In this document: positions 37,683 through 49,200 of the stretch, in pieces
Position numbering within the stretch: position 1 is the first letter of the stretch
How the letters are laid out: the number at the start of each line of letters is the position of its first letter
Source: Furfurilactobacillus rossiae DSM 15814
GTDB taxonomy: Bacteria; Bacillota; Bacilli; Lactobacillales; Lactobacillaceae
Assembly: GCF_000428925.1 (NCBI RefSeq)
Contig: NZ_AUAW01000004.1
Coordinates: forward strand, 150,837-214,836
DNA length: 64,000 bases
Reading direction: 5' to 3'
Made by a program: the position numbers and the translations under genes
The notes under the pieces: generated by a model
Told to the model about the DNA's origin: nothing
Database searches by the model: none
The model's input: the letters and a program-made list of their open reading frames with translations, nothing else

Positions 37683-40600
37683 TTGAGGAAACGTCTATAC
37701 GCGTTAGCGGGGGCAGTTATTGCAAGTGCCTTTTTCAGTGTCACAACCGTCAAAACAATCAGTGCTGAGGCGGATACGACGCCGGCGGTTGCAGCAACTA
37801 GTAGCACGGCAGGGAGTCAACCGAGCGCGGCTTCTAGTGATGCAAGTAGCGCCAAACAGAATACAAGCAGTTCAGAGAATGCACAGCCAAGTTCTGTTGT
37901 TGATTCATCAACTAAAGCTAGCGAGCCCGGTGAGAGTTCAAGCTCTACTGCATCAACGACGACAAACAGTGCGCCGTCGCAGGCGTCTAACTCCAGTGTT
38001 GGTAGTTCAAGTAATGTGGCCAGCAACACTGATTCCAGCAAAACAGCTAACATGGCAAGCAGTAACGTTGATTCTGATCAAACGCAGTCGACACCTAGGA
38101 ATGATAGTAGTAATGGGAGTTCTACTGCTCCGGCTGCGACATCAACGTCAGCGTCGACGTCGGCAAACACCAATCCTGATGCGGCTGGGTCCAAATTTGG
38201 TGGCGTGAGTCCTGGAAATACGGGAGAACAAAATAGCTCGTCCAGTAAGACGCAATCTGATGTGACATCAGGTCAAACGGATTCTAACTCAAAGGGCAAT
38301 ACAGCTACTACGGCTGTAACACAGCCAAGAGAGAAATATGATCATGGTGATAATAAATCAGCAGATGATCCTACTGCCAACAGTAACGCTATCAATGCTA
38401 ATAATAATGCCGCGAATGGCGCACATGATTTAGGCACTTATATCCTTGATGAAAATGGTCAAGATGGCGCGAACGCAACACAGGATGACAAGGCAGCCAC
38501 CTTGCATGCAAAGTTTAATTTAACATTTGATAATGGACAAAACACATCGGTATTGGATCCGAATAAGGTGACAATTGATTCTCGCATTCATGGCGATATG
38601 GCATTTGCCATTGATAATGCAATCTGGAAACATATGGTCACTGGTGATACGTTTACGTACCAGTTGCCCAATGGATATCGAGTGACCGAGGATACGAGCG
38701 GCGAACTGACGCTTAATGGAACACTTTACGGTACTTATACAGTAGGTACCAATGGGAAAATCACGATTGTCTTTTACAACCCCCACATAACGGGTCAAAC
38801 TGGTGATAATCCGATTCAGTCAGGTTCGGGTTCGGTAACATTTGATGCCTTATTTAATAAGGATGTTATCAAAACTTCTGGGCAGCACAATAATGAGCTG
38901 AAATTGCCTGGTCAAGAAGATCATGATGTCATTGTTGTTCACCCAACAACGACTGAAAGCATTTCAAAAACGGGTCAAGTTAATAAGAATTTGGATCCTG
39001 ATCATGTAACATGGAGTGTTTACATGAACAGAGATATTCAAACGCTGACCAATGCTACGATTACCGAAAAATTTGATAGCCAAGTTCACTATGATAATGT
39101 AAATGCACCAGTCCAGATTTTCGGCATTACTGAACGCACAGACGGTAGCATCGTTCAAGAAAACGGACAAGACAAACTTGGCGACAGGCTACTTGAAGAC
39201 ACTGATTACACTGTTGATACAAATGGAAATGTTAAATTTTTGCATCCAATTAATTCGCCTTATAAGTTAATTTACACTACTAGCATCAAGGAACCGGTCG
39301 ATGATAAGGGCAAAATTAAGACTGGTGATCTTAACATAAGAAATGATGTCTACCAAGGTGCAGATGAACAAGGTACAACGCAGATTAATGCGTATACAAC
39401 TGTGAGTGCACACTACGAAGGTCTGTTAACTAAAGCGGGTCCAAGCACACCAACAAAAGATGAAGAATTGCATCATATTTACTCATGGGAAGTTGGTTAT
39501 AACCATGGTACAGACACCTTAACAGGTGACACGAGAACTTACACAGATGAAATGGGTAAACCTCAAACGTTAGTTGATGATTCTGTGATCGTTACGGAAA
39601 TGGCCTACCACCCTGAAGCAACGGATTCCAAAAATGCTTTTCAGAAAACGGATCATGTTTTAATTGCTGGTAAGGACTACACGTTAACTAAAGTTGTCCT
39701 GCCAGACGGTAACAACGGTTTTACCATTGAATTTCCAGAAGGATTCAAATTACCAGTTAACATTAACTACAAAACGGAAATATCAGAAAAAACGGCTGTT
39801 GTTTCTACTGGTCAAATTACTAATGATCAGTTTGATAAGGGCAGCGAGAAAATCGACGGTAAAGACGTTAACTACAACCCGGTAACCAGCACAAACGGTA
39901 CTGACAACACTGGTTACAATTCCGCAATCGAAATTGTTAACCACGCTGAAGTTAATGGTTATGATACACAGACGCCAAACCCAGTTACTGCGGTTGGTTA
40001 TAATCTGACTAAGAAGATTGCCGGAGCTGATGTCGGATTTAAAGTTATTGCGTGGCAAACAGATATTAACAAGTCTGGCTATGTGATGAATAATTACACG
40101 CTAACTGACACGTCAGCGCACGGTGGCTTAAGCAAACCGTTTGTACCTGCAAACAATCAAGAAATTTTACCGAATGCAACTAATCAGCCTAAAGTAAAAA
40201 TCATCGACAATAATGCTACGATGCTCGATAACAATGGCAAGTCAATACCTAAGCAGTTAGTTGAAAACATTGACTACACGTTAACCACGCTAACTGATGC
40301 TGCCGGTCATGCACAATTTGTTGTTAAGTTTATTAATGACTATGCGACAACAAATCATTCATTTACGATGACTTATTCTACGACATACGATGTCACTAAA
40401 TTGACAACGCCAAAACCAGATCAAGATTTGAAGTTCAGAAACACCGTGGACGCAACTTGGACAGACACAAACAGTAATCCAGTTCACGATACGGCCAATG
40501 TAGATTATGGTGCTCGTAAAGAAGAAGCTATGCAGGGTAAAAAAGAGGCATGGTACGATCCAATCACTAAGAAAATTCATTGGTTGATTGTTTCTAACTA

Positions 40601-43600
40601 CGACACTTCTAACTACAACCATTACGAATTATTGGATCCAATTCTCGACAATCAAAAGTTGGTTTCCGGTAGCATTCTGATTACTCAAGGATCAATTGGT
40701 GGGAATGGTCAATTTATTGGCAGTGTGACGAATCCTAGCTACGCAAAAGTTACCGTATACAACGGTTATGTCGATACGACGACAGGAAACTTTAAAATTA
40801 CAGGTCTGGTTAAAAGTGATGGCACTGTAGTTGATGTCAATGATTTACAAGAGTCAGACTACTCTGATTATATAAATTACGACAAAGGCGTTAACGATCC
40901 TGATCGTCAGTATTCATTAGTTAAGAAGACAACTACGCAGGAAATCTTCATTCAATTTGGTAATGAAAAAGAACCATTACCACAAATTACGGATACACAA
41001 CACGAAAACCGAACTAAGATGGCGTTTCAGATTGAATATGAAACAAGCGTCGATGGTGTTCAAGTTCAAAGACATTATGATAATGATGCGTTAACAAATT
41101 ACCCTGTCAAGGATGACAAAACAAAATGGCGAATCGTTGTTAGTGCTGGTGTTGATACTTATAGTGGTAAATCTTATATCAGTAAAAAGGGCGCGGCTCC
41201 AACTGATAAATCGAATCGAGCCAGTTGGACCGTTGACATTAACCGAAGTCAATCAACGGTTGACGATGCAAAATTCTCTGATTCACCTTCTGTAAACCAA
41301 CTAATTGATCCGAAGTCAGTTCATCTTTATGGAGTTAAGTTATCGACAAAACAAATTACACCAGAAGCTTCTGGCAAAGATCCATTTAATGTTTATACAG
41401 ATGATGTTGCAGATTCTATAAGGAATAATAAACAAACTCAGTTAACTGCAGATACGAATGCCGAGTTAAAAGGCCTTCAAATTGATTACGTATTTTCTTC
41501 ATTATCAGAAAAGGATCAACAGGCTACTAAAGATGCTTTACGAAAACAGGGTTACGATTATGTTTATCAAATTCAAACTGATTTGACTACCGGCCAACAA
41601 ACACTAGTCCTTACGTTTTTGAATGCTATTAGCAAGTCATACGTCCTTCAATATCAAACGAAAATGTACTTTGATCGTGGCAATATTGTGGACGGGAAAG
41701 CCACCTTTACTAACAATGCAACATTGAACGGTAATGAAATCGTTCCGAATAAGAATGATGAAACCGACCAGGATAGCTTTGATATCACAACAAGCTCTGC
41801 AGAATTCATTGGATATTTTTACAACATAAGCCTCACTAAGAAAGTAACAACGGATAATTTCACCGGTGAAACTAAATTACTACCTAATGTTCGGTTCAAC
41901 TTGTATGAGAAAGATGCTGACGGCAACTATACTCTAATTCGTACAGGTACAACTGGTGATGGTGAGGTTGATGGTAACAGCAAGGATAAGGGTGTTATTA
42001 CCTTTAAGAATCTTCCTGGTTATCATGAAGATGGGACAGTTATTACGTACTACCTTCAGGAAATGAACCCGTCAGCTGACTACATTACGCCGACAGACCT
42101 AGATGGTTCGTGGATGAAAGACACAGATGTTAATCACCCGAATAAGAACCATGTCATGCGCAGCATTAATGTAGAAATGTTGCCAGAAGACAAAAATACG
42201 GCTGCACAAACAGGGACAGTCTGGAACCACTTGGGACAAGTTATCCTTACCAAAAATGGTGAAACCGAAGACAATAATTCTAAAAGTGATCAACCACTTG
42301 CCGGTGTTAAGTACCGACTTGAAATGTTGAAAAACAATCAATGGACACTATACACTGACGAGACTATTGATCCTGCGACAAAGAAAAATCGAGATTACAG
42401 TAGCTTGATCACGGATTCTAAGGGTCAAATTTTGGTTGCCGGTTTAAGGCCTGGACAATACCAGTTTGTTGAACAGACAGCACCTAAGGGATTTTTAGTT
42501 AACGAGACACCAATTCCATTTATAATTTCTGCAATGGAAACGGATGGTAACGAGAGTGAAGATTATAAATACGGTAAGGATCAGAAAAATCCTAATTGGA
42601 TTGCCTCTCCATTTGAGCAAGAAAAAGCAATTGCACTGAACGTTGCTCAAACAGATTATCTTGGATCAATTGAATTTTATAAAGTTGATTCAGAAAACAA
42701 GCCACTTGCTGGTGCTACGTTTGAACTACTAGGCGCTAATAATGTTGTTAAAGACACTCAAAAATCTGATGATGCTGGATTAGTTCGCTTTATTAATGTT
42801 GCAGCTGGTATTAACTACAAGATTCGTGAAATTGACTCGCCAAATGGTTATATTAAATCGGATGGAATGCAGGTCATTTCTGTAGTAATGCCTTCTGAGA
42901 CAGCAGATGGTCACAGCGACATTGTTAAAGGCAATGTCAAAAATTACAAAGAACACATTGTCTTAACCAAGGTCAGCAACGATGGTAGTCAGGTAGTCGG
43001 CGCTACCTTCATTTTAAAGGACGCTCATGGTAACACAATCAAGAGCATGACGATTAATGAGGATGGCACGCAAAGTGATGTGTGGACAACGGATGACAAA
43101 GGGCAACTCAACATTACTAATTTGCCAGTTGATGCCTATACACTTCAAGAAACATCTGCTCCCGCCGGTTACATTGTCAATAACACTATTTTGCATTTTA
43201 CTGTTGTTGACGGACAGGACAATGACATTACCGAATTCACTTATACAGATGACAAAGGTAATGTGAAAAAAATTAGTCAGTTAGTTGACTATCGTGGCCA
43301 AATTCAGATCACGAAAATTGATGGGGCAACGAATACGTCATTAACAGGAGTTGTTTACCGTTTAACTGCCGATGATGGCGCAATCATTGATGCAACGACT
43401 GATCAAAATGGGATTGTTACATTCAAGAACTTGAGCAGTGGCACGTACCGGATTGTTGAAATCCGCGCTTTGAAGGGCTACGCACTGGATAGGACCGTGC
43501 ATGAAATTGTAATTGCTGGCACAGTTCAGAATAATGACGATGCCAATTATGACGTTCACGTTACCTATGCCAACTACAAGAACCAATTAACGTTTGTTAA

Positions 43601-45743
43601 GCAGGGAAGCGATAAGACTGGTTTGGTTCCCGGTGCAAAGTATAAATTAACGAACACAACATTAGATACATCAGCTGAGTATGTGACTGATCAAAATGGC
43701 CGCTTTGTAGAAACTAGTTTAAAAGCTGGTGTTTACACGTTGAGCGAAGTTTCAGCTCCAAATGGCTACTTGATTAATCCTGATGCCTTGACCTTTACGG
43801 TTACTGATGATGGCTTGATTAACAACTCAAGAGCACTGACACTGAGCCAAATCGACTATCACGGTTATGCTACATTGCACAAGATTAACTTTGTCGATGG
43901 AAAGTCATTGGGAAATGCCATTTTTGGTGTTTACGATGAGCATAACAACTTGCTCCAAACGTTAACATCAGGTGATGACGGAATGATTAAGACGGATGCC
44001 TTGAGTGCCGGTCATTACTTCTTCAAGGAACTCAAAGCACCAGCCGGTTTTGTCCTGAATTTAAATACCATTGCGTTTGAGATTAAAAATGGTAATCAGG
44101 ATGACACAGTTGCAACTGGGGACTTTGCAAACTGGCAAGGTGCCGTTAAGATGACTAAATATGGTCAAACGGACGTGCACGATGTCGGTACGCGAACAAT
44201 GTTAGCTAACACGAAGTTTGAACTCTGGTATGTCAATGACGACGGTACTCAAGAACGCGTTTCCATTGACGGCAATACAGAGTTTACAACTAACGACAAT
44301 GGTCAAATCTTCATTTATGGTTTGAAGCCTGGTAACTACTATTTCAAAGAAATTGCTCATGCGCCTGGTTACATTCTTCGTGACGATACGCCGGATCTTC
44401 AACCAACAAACTTGATTAAAGGTTTGAATGCTGATTTGAGAAAACCGCATGGCTTGGAATTTTATCGAGTTGATGGTGCTGAAGCTGTCACTGAGAAAGA
44501 TGGTCACGTTAAGTCTGCTCCAGATGGTCGTGACTTTAGTAATCGTTTGTACTTCATGGTAATGCCAGCGAATGACGCTCCAGTTGTTACATTTGCTGGT
44601 GATCAAACGAACTATCAAGGTTCAATGAAGTTTACCAAGACAAACAGTAAGGGTGATAAGCTTGCCGGTGCTGTTTACCAATTGCTTGATAGTGATAAGA
44701 AGGCTGTTGAAGTCACAATGGATGGCAAGCAAGTTAGCCAACTTACTACTGATGCAAATGGTAACTTCACCATCACCGGTCTAGCACCTGGCACTTACTA
44801 CTTGAAGGAAATCACCGCACCTGATGGTTACCTGATCAACGACAATGTTGATGAAACGAAATTTGTTATTGCAGACACCACTCGTGGTGGTCAAAGTAAC
44901 GTAACTGCTTCACAGATTGATTACCAAGGCAGTATCAAACTGACGAAAGTCGCTGCCGAAGATGGTCACGTGTTGGCCAATGCAATGTTTGCACTGCTCG
45001 ATGCCGACAAGAATGTTATTAAGACAGACTTGACGACGGATGCCAACGGGACGTTAACCGTTACTGACTTGAAGCCTGGTACTTACTACTTCAAGGAAAC
45101 GGTCGCCCCAACTGGTTATCAATTGAGCACTGAGTTGTTGAAAGTTGTCGTTCTGGATCATGCAACTGACGAACCTGTCGCTGTCTCGGCTAAGTTCCAA
45201 GACACACAGGTACCACCAGTTACACCACCAACCACACCAAATATTCCGAATATTCCAACCACACCGACGACACCGAATGTACCAAACATTCCGAATACAC
45301 CAACGACGCCGAATGTGCCGAATATTCCGAACGTACCAACAACTCCGGGTCAGCCAAACATTCCAAATGTACCAACGACCCCTGAAGTACCAAACGTTCC
45401 TACGACACCAACTGTACCGAACGTACCAGTAATGCCAAACGTACCAAACAAGCCAATGACACCAACGATGCCAAATCAACCAGCGCGTCCAGCTAAACCT
45501 GAAACGCCGATTGTATCAGCACAAAATGGTTCTTATGCGGCTGTCGCTGTTACTCCTGTAGCATCACAAAAACTTGTTGCCAATGGTCGTCCTGCGGGTC
45601 AGCCTGCTAAGCAAGAAGGACATGGTGTGACTGGATTACCAGAGACTGGTGAAAAATCAGCTTCATTACTAGCGATGCTTGGCGTAGTTCTGCTCAGTGT
45701 TATTGCAGGATTTGCCTACTATGTGCGCAAACAAGAAGCTTAA
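37683..45743 (+). CDS. Giant LPxTG adhesin with collagen-binding-like and ten SpaA/Cna_B domains
   Basis: The 2686-residue protein starts at TTG 37683, nine bases after GGGGG (an ATT just before it is an alternative). A signal peptide ends near TISAEA. Residues about 30-225 are Ser/Thr/Asn-rich. Residues about 225-1375 hold around five beta modules of the Cna collagen-binding or fibrinogen-binding type, e.g. DPDHVTWSVYMNRDIQTL. Residues about 1380-2505 hold ten SpaA-like Cna_B domains. Each ends in an E-x-x-(A/S)-P-x-G-(Y/F)-like motif (VEQTAPKGF, QETSAPAGY, KEITAPDGY) carrying the Glu needed for an internal isopeptide bond. A Pro-rich wall spacer (about 2510-2610) precedes LPETG (about 2652), a helix and KQEA. 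No sortase lies nearby. Confidence 0.93.
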   Translation: MRKRLYALAGAVIASAFFSVTTVKTISAEADTTPAVAATSSTAGSQPSAASSDASSAKQNTSSSENAQPSSVVDSSTKASEPGESSSSTASTTTNSAPSQASNSSVGSSSNVASNTDSSKTANMASSNVDSDQTQSTPRNDSSNGSSTAPAATSTSASTSANTNPDAAGSKFGGVSPGNTGEQNSSSSKTQSDVTSGQTDSNSKGNTATTAVTQPREKYDHGDNKSADDPTANSNAINANNNAANGAHDLGTYILDENGQDGANATQDDKAATLHAKFNLTFDNGQNTSVLDPNKVTIDSRIHGDMAFAIDNAIWKHMVTGDTFTYQLPNGYRVTEDTSGELTLNGTLYGTYTVGTNGKITIVFYNPHITGQTGDNPIQSGSGSVTFDALFNKDVIKTSGQHNNELKLPGQEDHDVIVVHPTTTESISKTGQVNKNLDPDHVTWSVYMNRDIQTLTNATITEKFDSQVHYDNVNAPVQIFGITERTDGSIVQENGQDKLGDRLLEDTDYTVDTNGNVKFLHPINSPYKLIYTTSIKEPVDDKGKIKTGDLNIRNDVYQGADEQGTTQINAYTTVSAHYEGLLTKAGPSTPTKDEELHHIYSWEVGYNHGTDTLTGDTRTYTDEMGKPQTLVDDSVIVTEMAYHPEATDSKNAFQKTDHVLIAGKDYTLTKVVLPDGNNGFTIEFPEGFKLPVNINYKTEISEKTAVVSTGQITNDQFDKGSEKIDGKDVNYNPVTSTNGTDNTGYNSAIEIVNHAEVNGYDTQTPNPVTAVGYNLTKKIAGADVGFKVIAWQTDINKSGYVMNNYTLTDTSAHGGLSKPFVPANNQEILPNATNQPKVKIIDNNATMLDNNGKSIPKQLVENIDYTLTTLTDAAGHAQFVVKFINDYATTNHSFTMTYSTTYDVTKLTTPKPDQDLKFRNTVDATWTDTNSNPVHDTANVDYGARKEEAMQGKKEAWYDPITKKIHWLIVSNYDTSNYNHYELLDPILDNQKLVSGSILITQGSIGGNGQFIGSVTNPSYAKVTVYNGYVDTTTGNFKITGLVKSDGTVVDVNDLQESDYSDYINYDKGVNDPDRQYSLVKKTTTQEIFIQFGNEKEPLPQITDTQHENRTKMAFQIEYETSVDGVQVQRHYDNDALTNYPVKDDKTKWRIVVSAGVDTYSGKSYISKKGAAPTDKSNRASWTVDINRSQSTVDDAKFSDSPSVNQLIDPKSVHLYGVKLSTKQITPEASGKDPFNVYTDDVADSIRNNKQTQLTADTNAELKGLQIDYVFSSLSEKDQQATKDALRKQGYDYVYQIQTDLTTGQQTLVLTFLNAISKSYVLQYQTKMYFDRGNIVDGKATFTNNATLNGNEIVPNKNDETDQDSFDITTSSAEFIGYFYNISLTKKVTTDNFTGETKLLPNVRFNLYEKDADGNYTLIRTGTTGDGEVDGNSKDKGVITFKNLPGYHEDGTVITYYLQEMNPSADYITPTDLDGSWMKDTDVNHPNKNHVMRSINVEMLPEDKNTAAQTGTVWNHLGQVILTKNGETEDNNSKSDQPLAGVKYRLEMLKNNQWTLYTDETIDPATKKNRDYSSLITDSKGQILVAGLRPGQYQFVEQTAPKGFLVNETPIPFIISAMETDGNESEDYKYGKDQKNPNWIASPFEQEKAIALNVAQTDYLGSIEFYKVDSENKPLAGATFELLGANNVVKDTQKSDDAGLVRFINVAAGINYKIREIDSPNGYIKSDGMQVISVVMPSETADGHSDIVKGNVKNYKEHIVLTKVSNDGSQVVGATFILKDAHGNTIKSMTINEDGTQSDVWTTDDKGQLNITNLPVDAYTLQETSAPAGYIVNNTILHFTVVDGQDNDITEFTYTDDKGNVKKISQLVDYRGQIQITKIDGATNTSLTGVVYRLTADDGAIIDATTDQNGIVTFKNLSSGTYRIVEIRALKGYALDRTVHEIVIAGTVQNNDDANYDVHVTYANYKNQLTFVKQGSDKTGLVPGAKYKLTNTTLDTSAEYVTDQNGRFVETSLKAGVYTLSEVSAPNGYLINPDALTFTVTDDGLINNSRALTLSQIDYHGYATLHKINFVDGKSLGNAIFGVYDEHNNLLQTLTSGDDGMIKTDALSAGHYFFKELKAPAGFVLNLNTIAFEIKNGNQDDTVATGDFANWQGAVKMTKYGQTDVHDVGTRTMLANTKFELWYVNDDGTQERVSIDGNTEFTTNDNGQIFIYGLKPGNYYFKEIAHAPGYILRDDTPDLQPTNLIKGLNADLRKPHGLEFYRVDGAEAVTEKDGHVKSAPDGRDFSNRLYFMVMPANDAPVVTFAGDQTNYQGSMKFTKTNSKGDKLAGAVYQLLDSDKKAVEVTMDGKQVSQLTTDANGNFTITGLAPGTYYLKEITAPDGYLINDNVDETKFVIADTTRGGQSNVTASQIDYQGSIKLTKVAAEDGHVLANAMFALLDADKNVIKTDLTTDANGTLTVTDLKPGTYYFKETVAPTGYQLSTELLKVVVLDHATDEPVAVSAKFQDTQVPPVTPPTTPNIPNIPTTPTTPNVPNIPNTPTTPNVPNIPNVPTTPGQPNIPNVPTTPEVPNVPTTPTVPNVPVMPNVPNKPMTPTMPNQPARPAKPETPIVSAQNGSYAAVAVTPVASQKLVANGRPAGQPAKQEGHGVTGLPETGEKSASLLAMLGVVLLSVIAGFAYYVRKQEA
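41830..45180 (+). repeat. Ten SpaA/Cna_B coding repeats
   Basis: Ten modules of about 90-115 residues recur with openings such as LTKxxxxGxxLxGAxFxL and closings such as YxxKExxAPxGYxL. All ten keep the Glu of the closing motif and most keep the opening Lys, so most should be isopeptide-locked. Copies are diverged in DNA. Confidence 0.85.
45210..45510 (+). repeat. Proline-rich TPNVPNIP repeat (wall-spanning)
   Basis: This region codes for tandem TPNVPNIP/TTPxVP units of 8-12 residues (e.g. TTPNVPNIPN). Its copies are near-identical in DNA, unlike the SpaA repeats, so copy number may vary by slippage. Confidence 0.85.
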
Positions 45744-45760
45744 TCGAATAGGTATTGCGG

Positions 45761-45797
45761 AAAGACGATTGCGAGGAAACTCATGATCGTCTTTTTT
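45761..45797 (+). terminator. Terminator after SpaA-repeat adhesin
   Basis: AAAGACGAT pairs with ATCGTCTTT around a loop that contains GAGGAAACTC, followed by TTTTTTG. Confidence 0.8.
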
Positions 45798-46222
45798 GTA
45801 CGTGCAAATTATTTTAGGTAATTAAATATTTTTTAACTAAATTGGTATAGTTACAAAAATGATTATTAATAAAGGCAAACGATTGCACTTGTTACGCGAT
45901 AAAAGCGCTTTTTAACCGTAGTGCAAAAGTGAAAACTGAAACATTGGTTGTTCCAAAAGCGGCAAAAAGCGCAACCTGTCTGCCTTTTAAAGGCAACGTT
46001 TCTATGGTATAAATACCCACAGAATAAATTTGATTGCTAAAAGGTTAAGTTACTAAAACGCTTACACAATTTAATTATATAAATGTAATCGATTATGCAT
46101 GACTTTCTCCGTTTGCAAACAACCATCGCAGACCTCTTTCCCATGCAAATTGAACAACCGCCAAGAGATTTAATGGTGATTAAAAATACAACTGGGTTTT
46201 AAATTGAGGGGTATTTAAACGA
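45798..46222 (+). promoter_or_regulatory. Regulatory region of the lectin adhesin, same module as at 37386
   Basis: AAATTGGTATAGT (45839-45851) and CAAACGATTGCACT (45876-45889) are 24 bp apart, exactly as before the gene at 37683. The promoter TTTTAA (45985-45990), 17-bp spacer ending TATGG, TATAAA (46008-46013) is also the same in form. The rest of the two regions is unrelated, so these elements are conserved by function. GGTATAAATACC overlaps the -10 as a palindrome, and TGCCTTTTAAAGGCA (45981-45995) overlaps the -35. GTTTGCAAAC at 46111 is another palindrome. Confidence 0.55.
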
Positions 46223-49200
46223 ATGAGTTATAAACATATGCAACCAGAAACGAAGCTGCATTATCGGATGTATAAAGATGGCAAGAATTGGGTATTCGCC
46301 GCAGTTGCACTTGCCTTTTTTGGCGTGGGCGCAATGACGACCACTGTTCACGCTGCTGATGTAACGACGACAGATCAAGCCCCAATTGAAAAGCCCGCTA
46401 GTGCTCCGGCCAGTCAGGCCTCAAGTGCTGCGGCTTCGCAAACATCAGCTGGTAGCGAAAAGGCCTCAACAGCTAGTGAAGCTACAAGTGTTGCTAGTTC
46501 TGCTAAAAGCGATGTGGCCTCAAACTCAGGCGCGGCAAAATCAGTTGCCCCAGCCAGCGAGCAACAATCACAGATTTCAGGTAACTCATCTAGTGAAGTT
46601 AAATCTGACACCCAATCAGTTAGTTCCTCTGAAAGTCAGAGTTCGCAGACTTCGACGGAATCTCAAAGTCAAGCTGCTGTTAAATCAGTGGCCTCACAAG
46701 ACAGTCAGAACTCACAATCAGCATCTCTTCCCGTAACGTCAATGGCATCGGAAAACGCAACCATTGTTGCTAGAGCAAATCCACTTGAATTTATTGAAGA
46801 ATCTGAATCCGCAAGTGCTGCCAGTGCCACTCCAATCACTAATCAGGAATCGACCCCACAAAGTGACCAGACGAGTGATGTTAATCCGGATGATGTAAAG
46901 TCTGATGATTCCGTCGATACAGACGGTAAGACTATTAACATTCATTCAGATAATTTTGATAAGTATTTTAAGACTAATGGTAATGCTACTTACGTTGGTG
47001 GAATTGTTCAATTAACTGATGGTCCAAGTCAAACGGGTAACATCACTTTAAAGAATCAAATTGATCCAGCGGCCGGGTTTAAGGTTATCGGTGGCGTGAG
47101 TATGACATCACCAGAACCAGATCCTAAGCACCCTGGTGAAATCACTGATGCTGACGGTATCTCTTTCATTTTTCATCCAGGTGGAACTGATGAAGTCGGT
47201 GGTAAAGGAGGTGCACTTGGAATTGCCGACTTACCTAATGCATTTGGATTTAAGGTTGACACGTATTTCAACGGAGACGATACTGACGTTCATTCCGATT
47301 TTTTACCTGATCCGACACGTGATCGTACGGGTAAGACGATAGCTGGTGGTGATGCTTACGGTGCCTTTGTTCACACTGATGCTTCTGGTGTCGCGGCTAC
47401 TTATGGTGGCCCAGATGGGTTTGAATATCATCGGGAATATTTAGTAAACAAAAGTATAGGACTTACTATTGATGGTGCACTTACAACTCATGTAAATGCT
47501 AGTGGTGAATACGTTGATCATAAGACTGGCGTAAATACTACAACCGATCAGTCTGCAGGTGCTCTATTGGTTCGTACACCAAGACAGCTAAACAAAGCAG
47601 AAGTTCCAGTTGAAATTGATTACACACCTGAGCAACAGTTCGATGCTGATGGAAAACCCGTACTAGATGCAGAAGGTAACAACGTCTTTAAACACATTAT
47701 GACTGTAAAATACGGCGTACAAGGTATTTCAGAGGATGATTTAACCAATCAACCCTTAAAGGAATGGAGTATTGATGTTACACCGTGGCTGACGCCAGAT
47801 GGAAAAGGCGGTTATGAGCCATTATCATTTGCCATGGCGGCATCATCTGGAAACTATTTCAATATTCAAGGAATGAAATATGAAGGATTTTCCTATACTT
47901 CAAAGGCAGCAATCAACGTTAAGTATGAAGACGAAAATGGGAAAGAATTGCTGCCGACAGTAAATGATCACTACTCAATTGGTGATAAGTATGCATATTC
48001 GAATCCTGCTATTGATGGTTATCACTATGATCACACTATTGAAAGAACGTACGATGTTGCGACAGATGGCAAAACTGTCGCACATGATCAAATTGTGGAT
48101 AATGTTTCAGGCTTTGCAAAAGTATTAAATCCTGACGTTATATTTGTCTATGCACCTAATGTGCCTGACACAACATTTTTACAAGTTATTCCAATGAGCG
48201 TTGAAAACGGGAAAAAAGCTACGAATATTGGTCAACAAATTATGAAAAAAGGGTCAATTAATACATTGCCTCTTCCAGAAATCCCTGGTTACACGTTATT
48301 ACAAAGTGCTGATAAGAGTAAATATGTGGATGCCGACCCCTTTGATTATTCCCTCCAAGAAAATACGGCTACTTTTGCTATACAGCAGAATCAGGTCAAT
48401 TCGTTTAAAGTTTGGTATGTACCGAACACTGTCACTTATACTGTAATTCCATATGATGTTAATGACCCACAAAGAACTTCATTAGTTACCGATGGCACTT
48501 TGACGAACCTGCCTACTTATTTTGGTCTAACAGGTCAGCAAGTTTTTTTACCCTTTATCAAAGGCTATGTTCCATTAGACGCACATCCACTTTCGCTTTC
48601 GTTTACTAAAACAGGTCCTGACGCGACATACGTGGAGTATGTACCGTACGAAATTGCGCCTTCCATCGGTTTGAATTATACAGGCGTTGTCGAAAATACG
48701 ACAACAACAATAACGGTTGACTCGACACATACTATAGACACTAACGTTAAGCCTGTAATCACTGATGCAAAAGCTGATTTAGGAACAGCAACTTATGTTA
48801 AAAGTGACATTAGACCGGAAATTTCGTCTAATGTTACCATCAATGTACCATCGTTGAAACAAGAATTGATAAATAACAATAATGATACGTTGAGCGCTAC
48901 TGATTTCTTCAAAATTAATAATGGTTCAGCTAATGAATATGCTTATACGGCAAGCGGAACACAAACACACGAGGTAGCCTATAAGGCAATTGCAACACCT
49001 CTTAAAGTAACTTTCGAAGATGAAAATAAAAAATCCTTGTTTGAGACGCAAATCGATGGTGGGACTGTTCTTGGTAGCTATTCAGTAACTGCACCGAAAG
49101 TGATTTCTGTTGATAATGTTAAATATGTCTTGCAAGGCAAGAATCTGCAGGAAGGCACATACAATGATTCACAAAATCAAGGCATTACCTTTGATTATGT

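Noticed and set aside
45981..45995. Terminator at TGCCTTTTAAAGGCA
   Set aside because: No T-run follows and it overlaps the -35 of a promoter, so an operator is more likely.
46094..46172. Leader peptide before the lectin adhesin (MTFSVCKQPS...)
   Set aside because: A 24-codon frame with no Shine-Dalgarno and no terminator/antiterminator structure around it.
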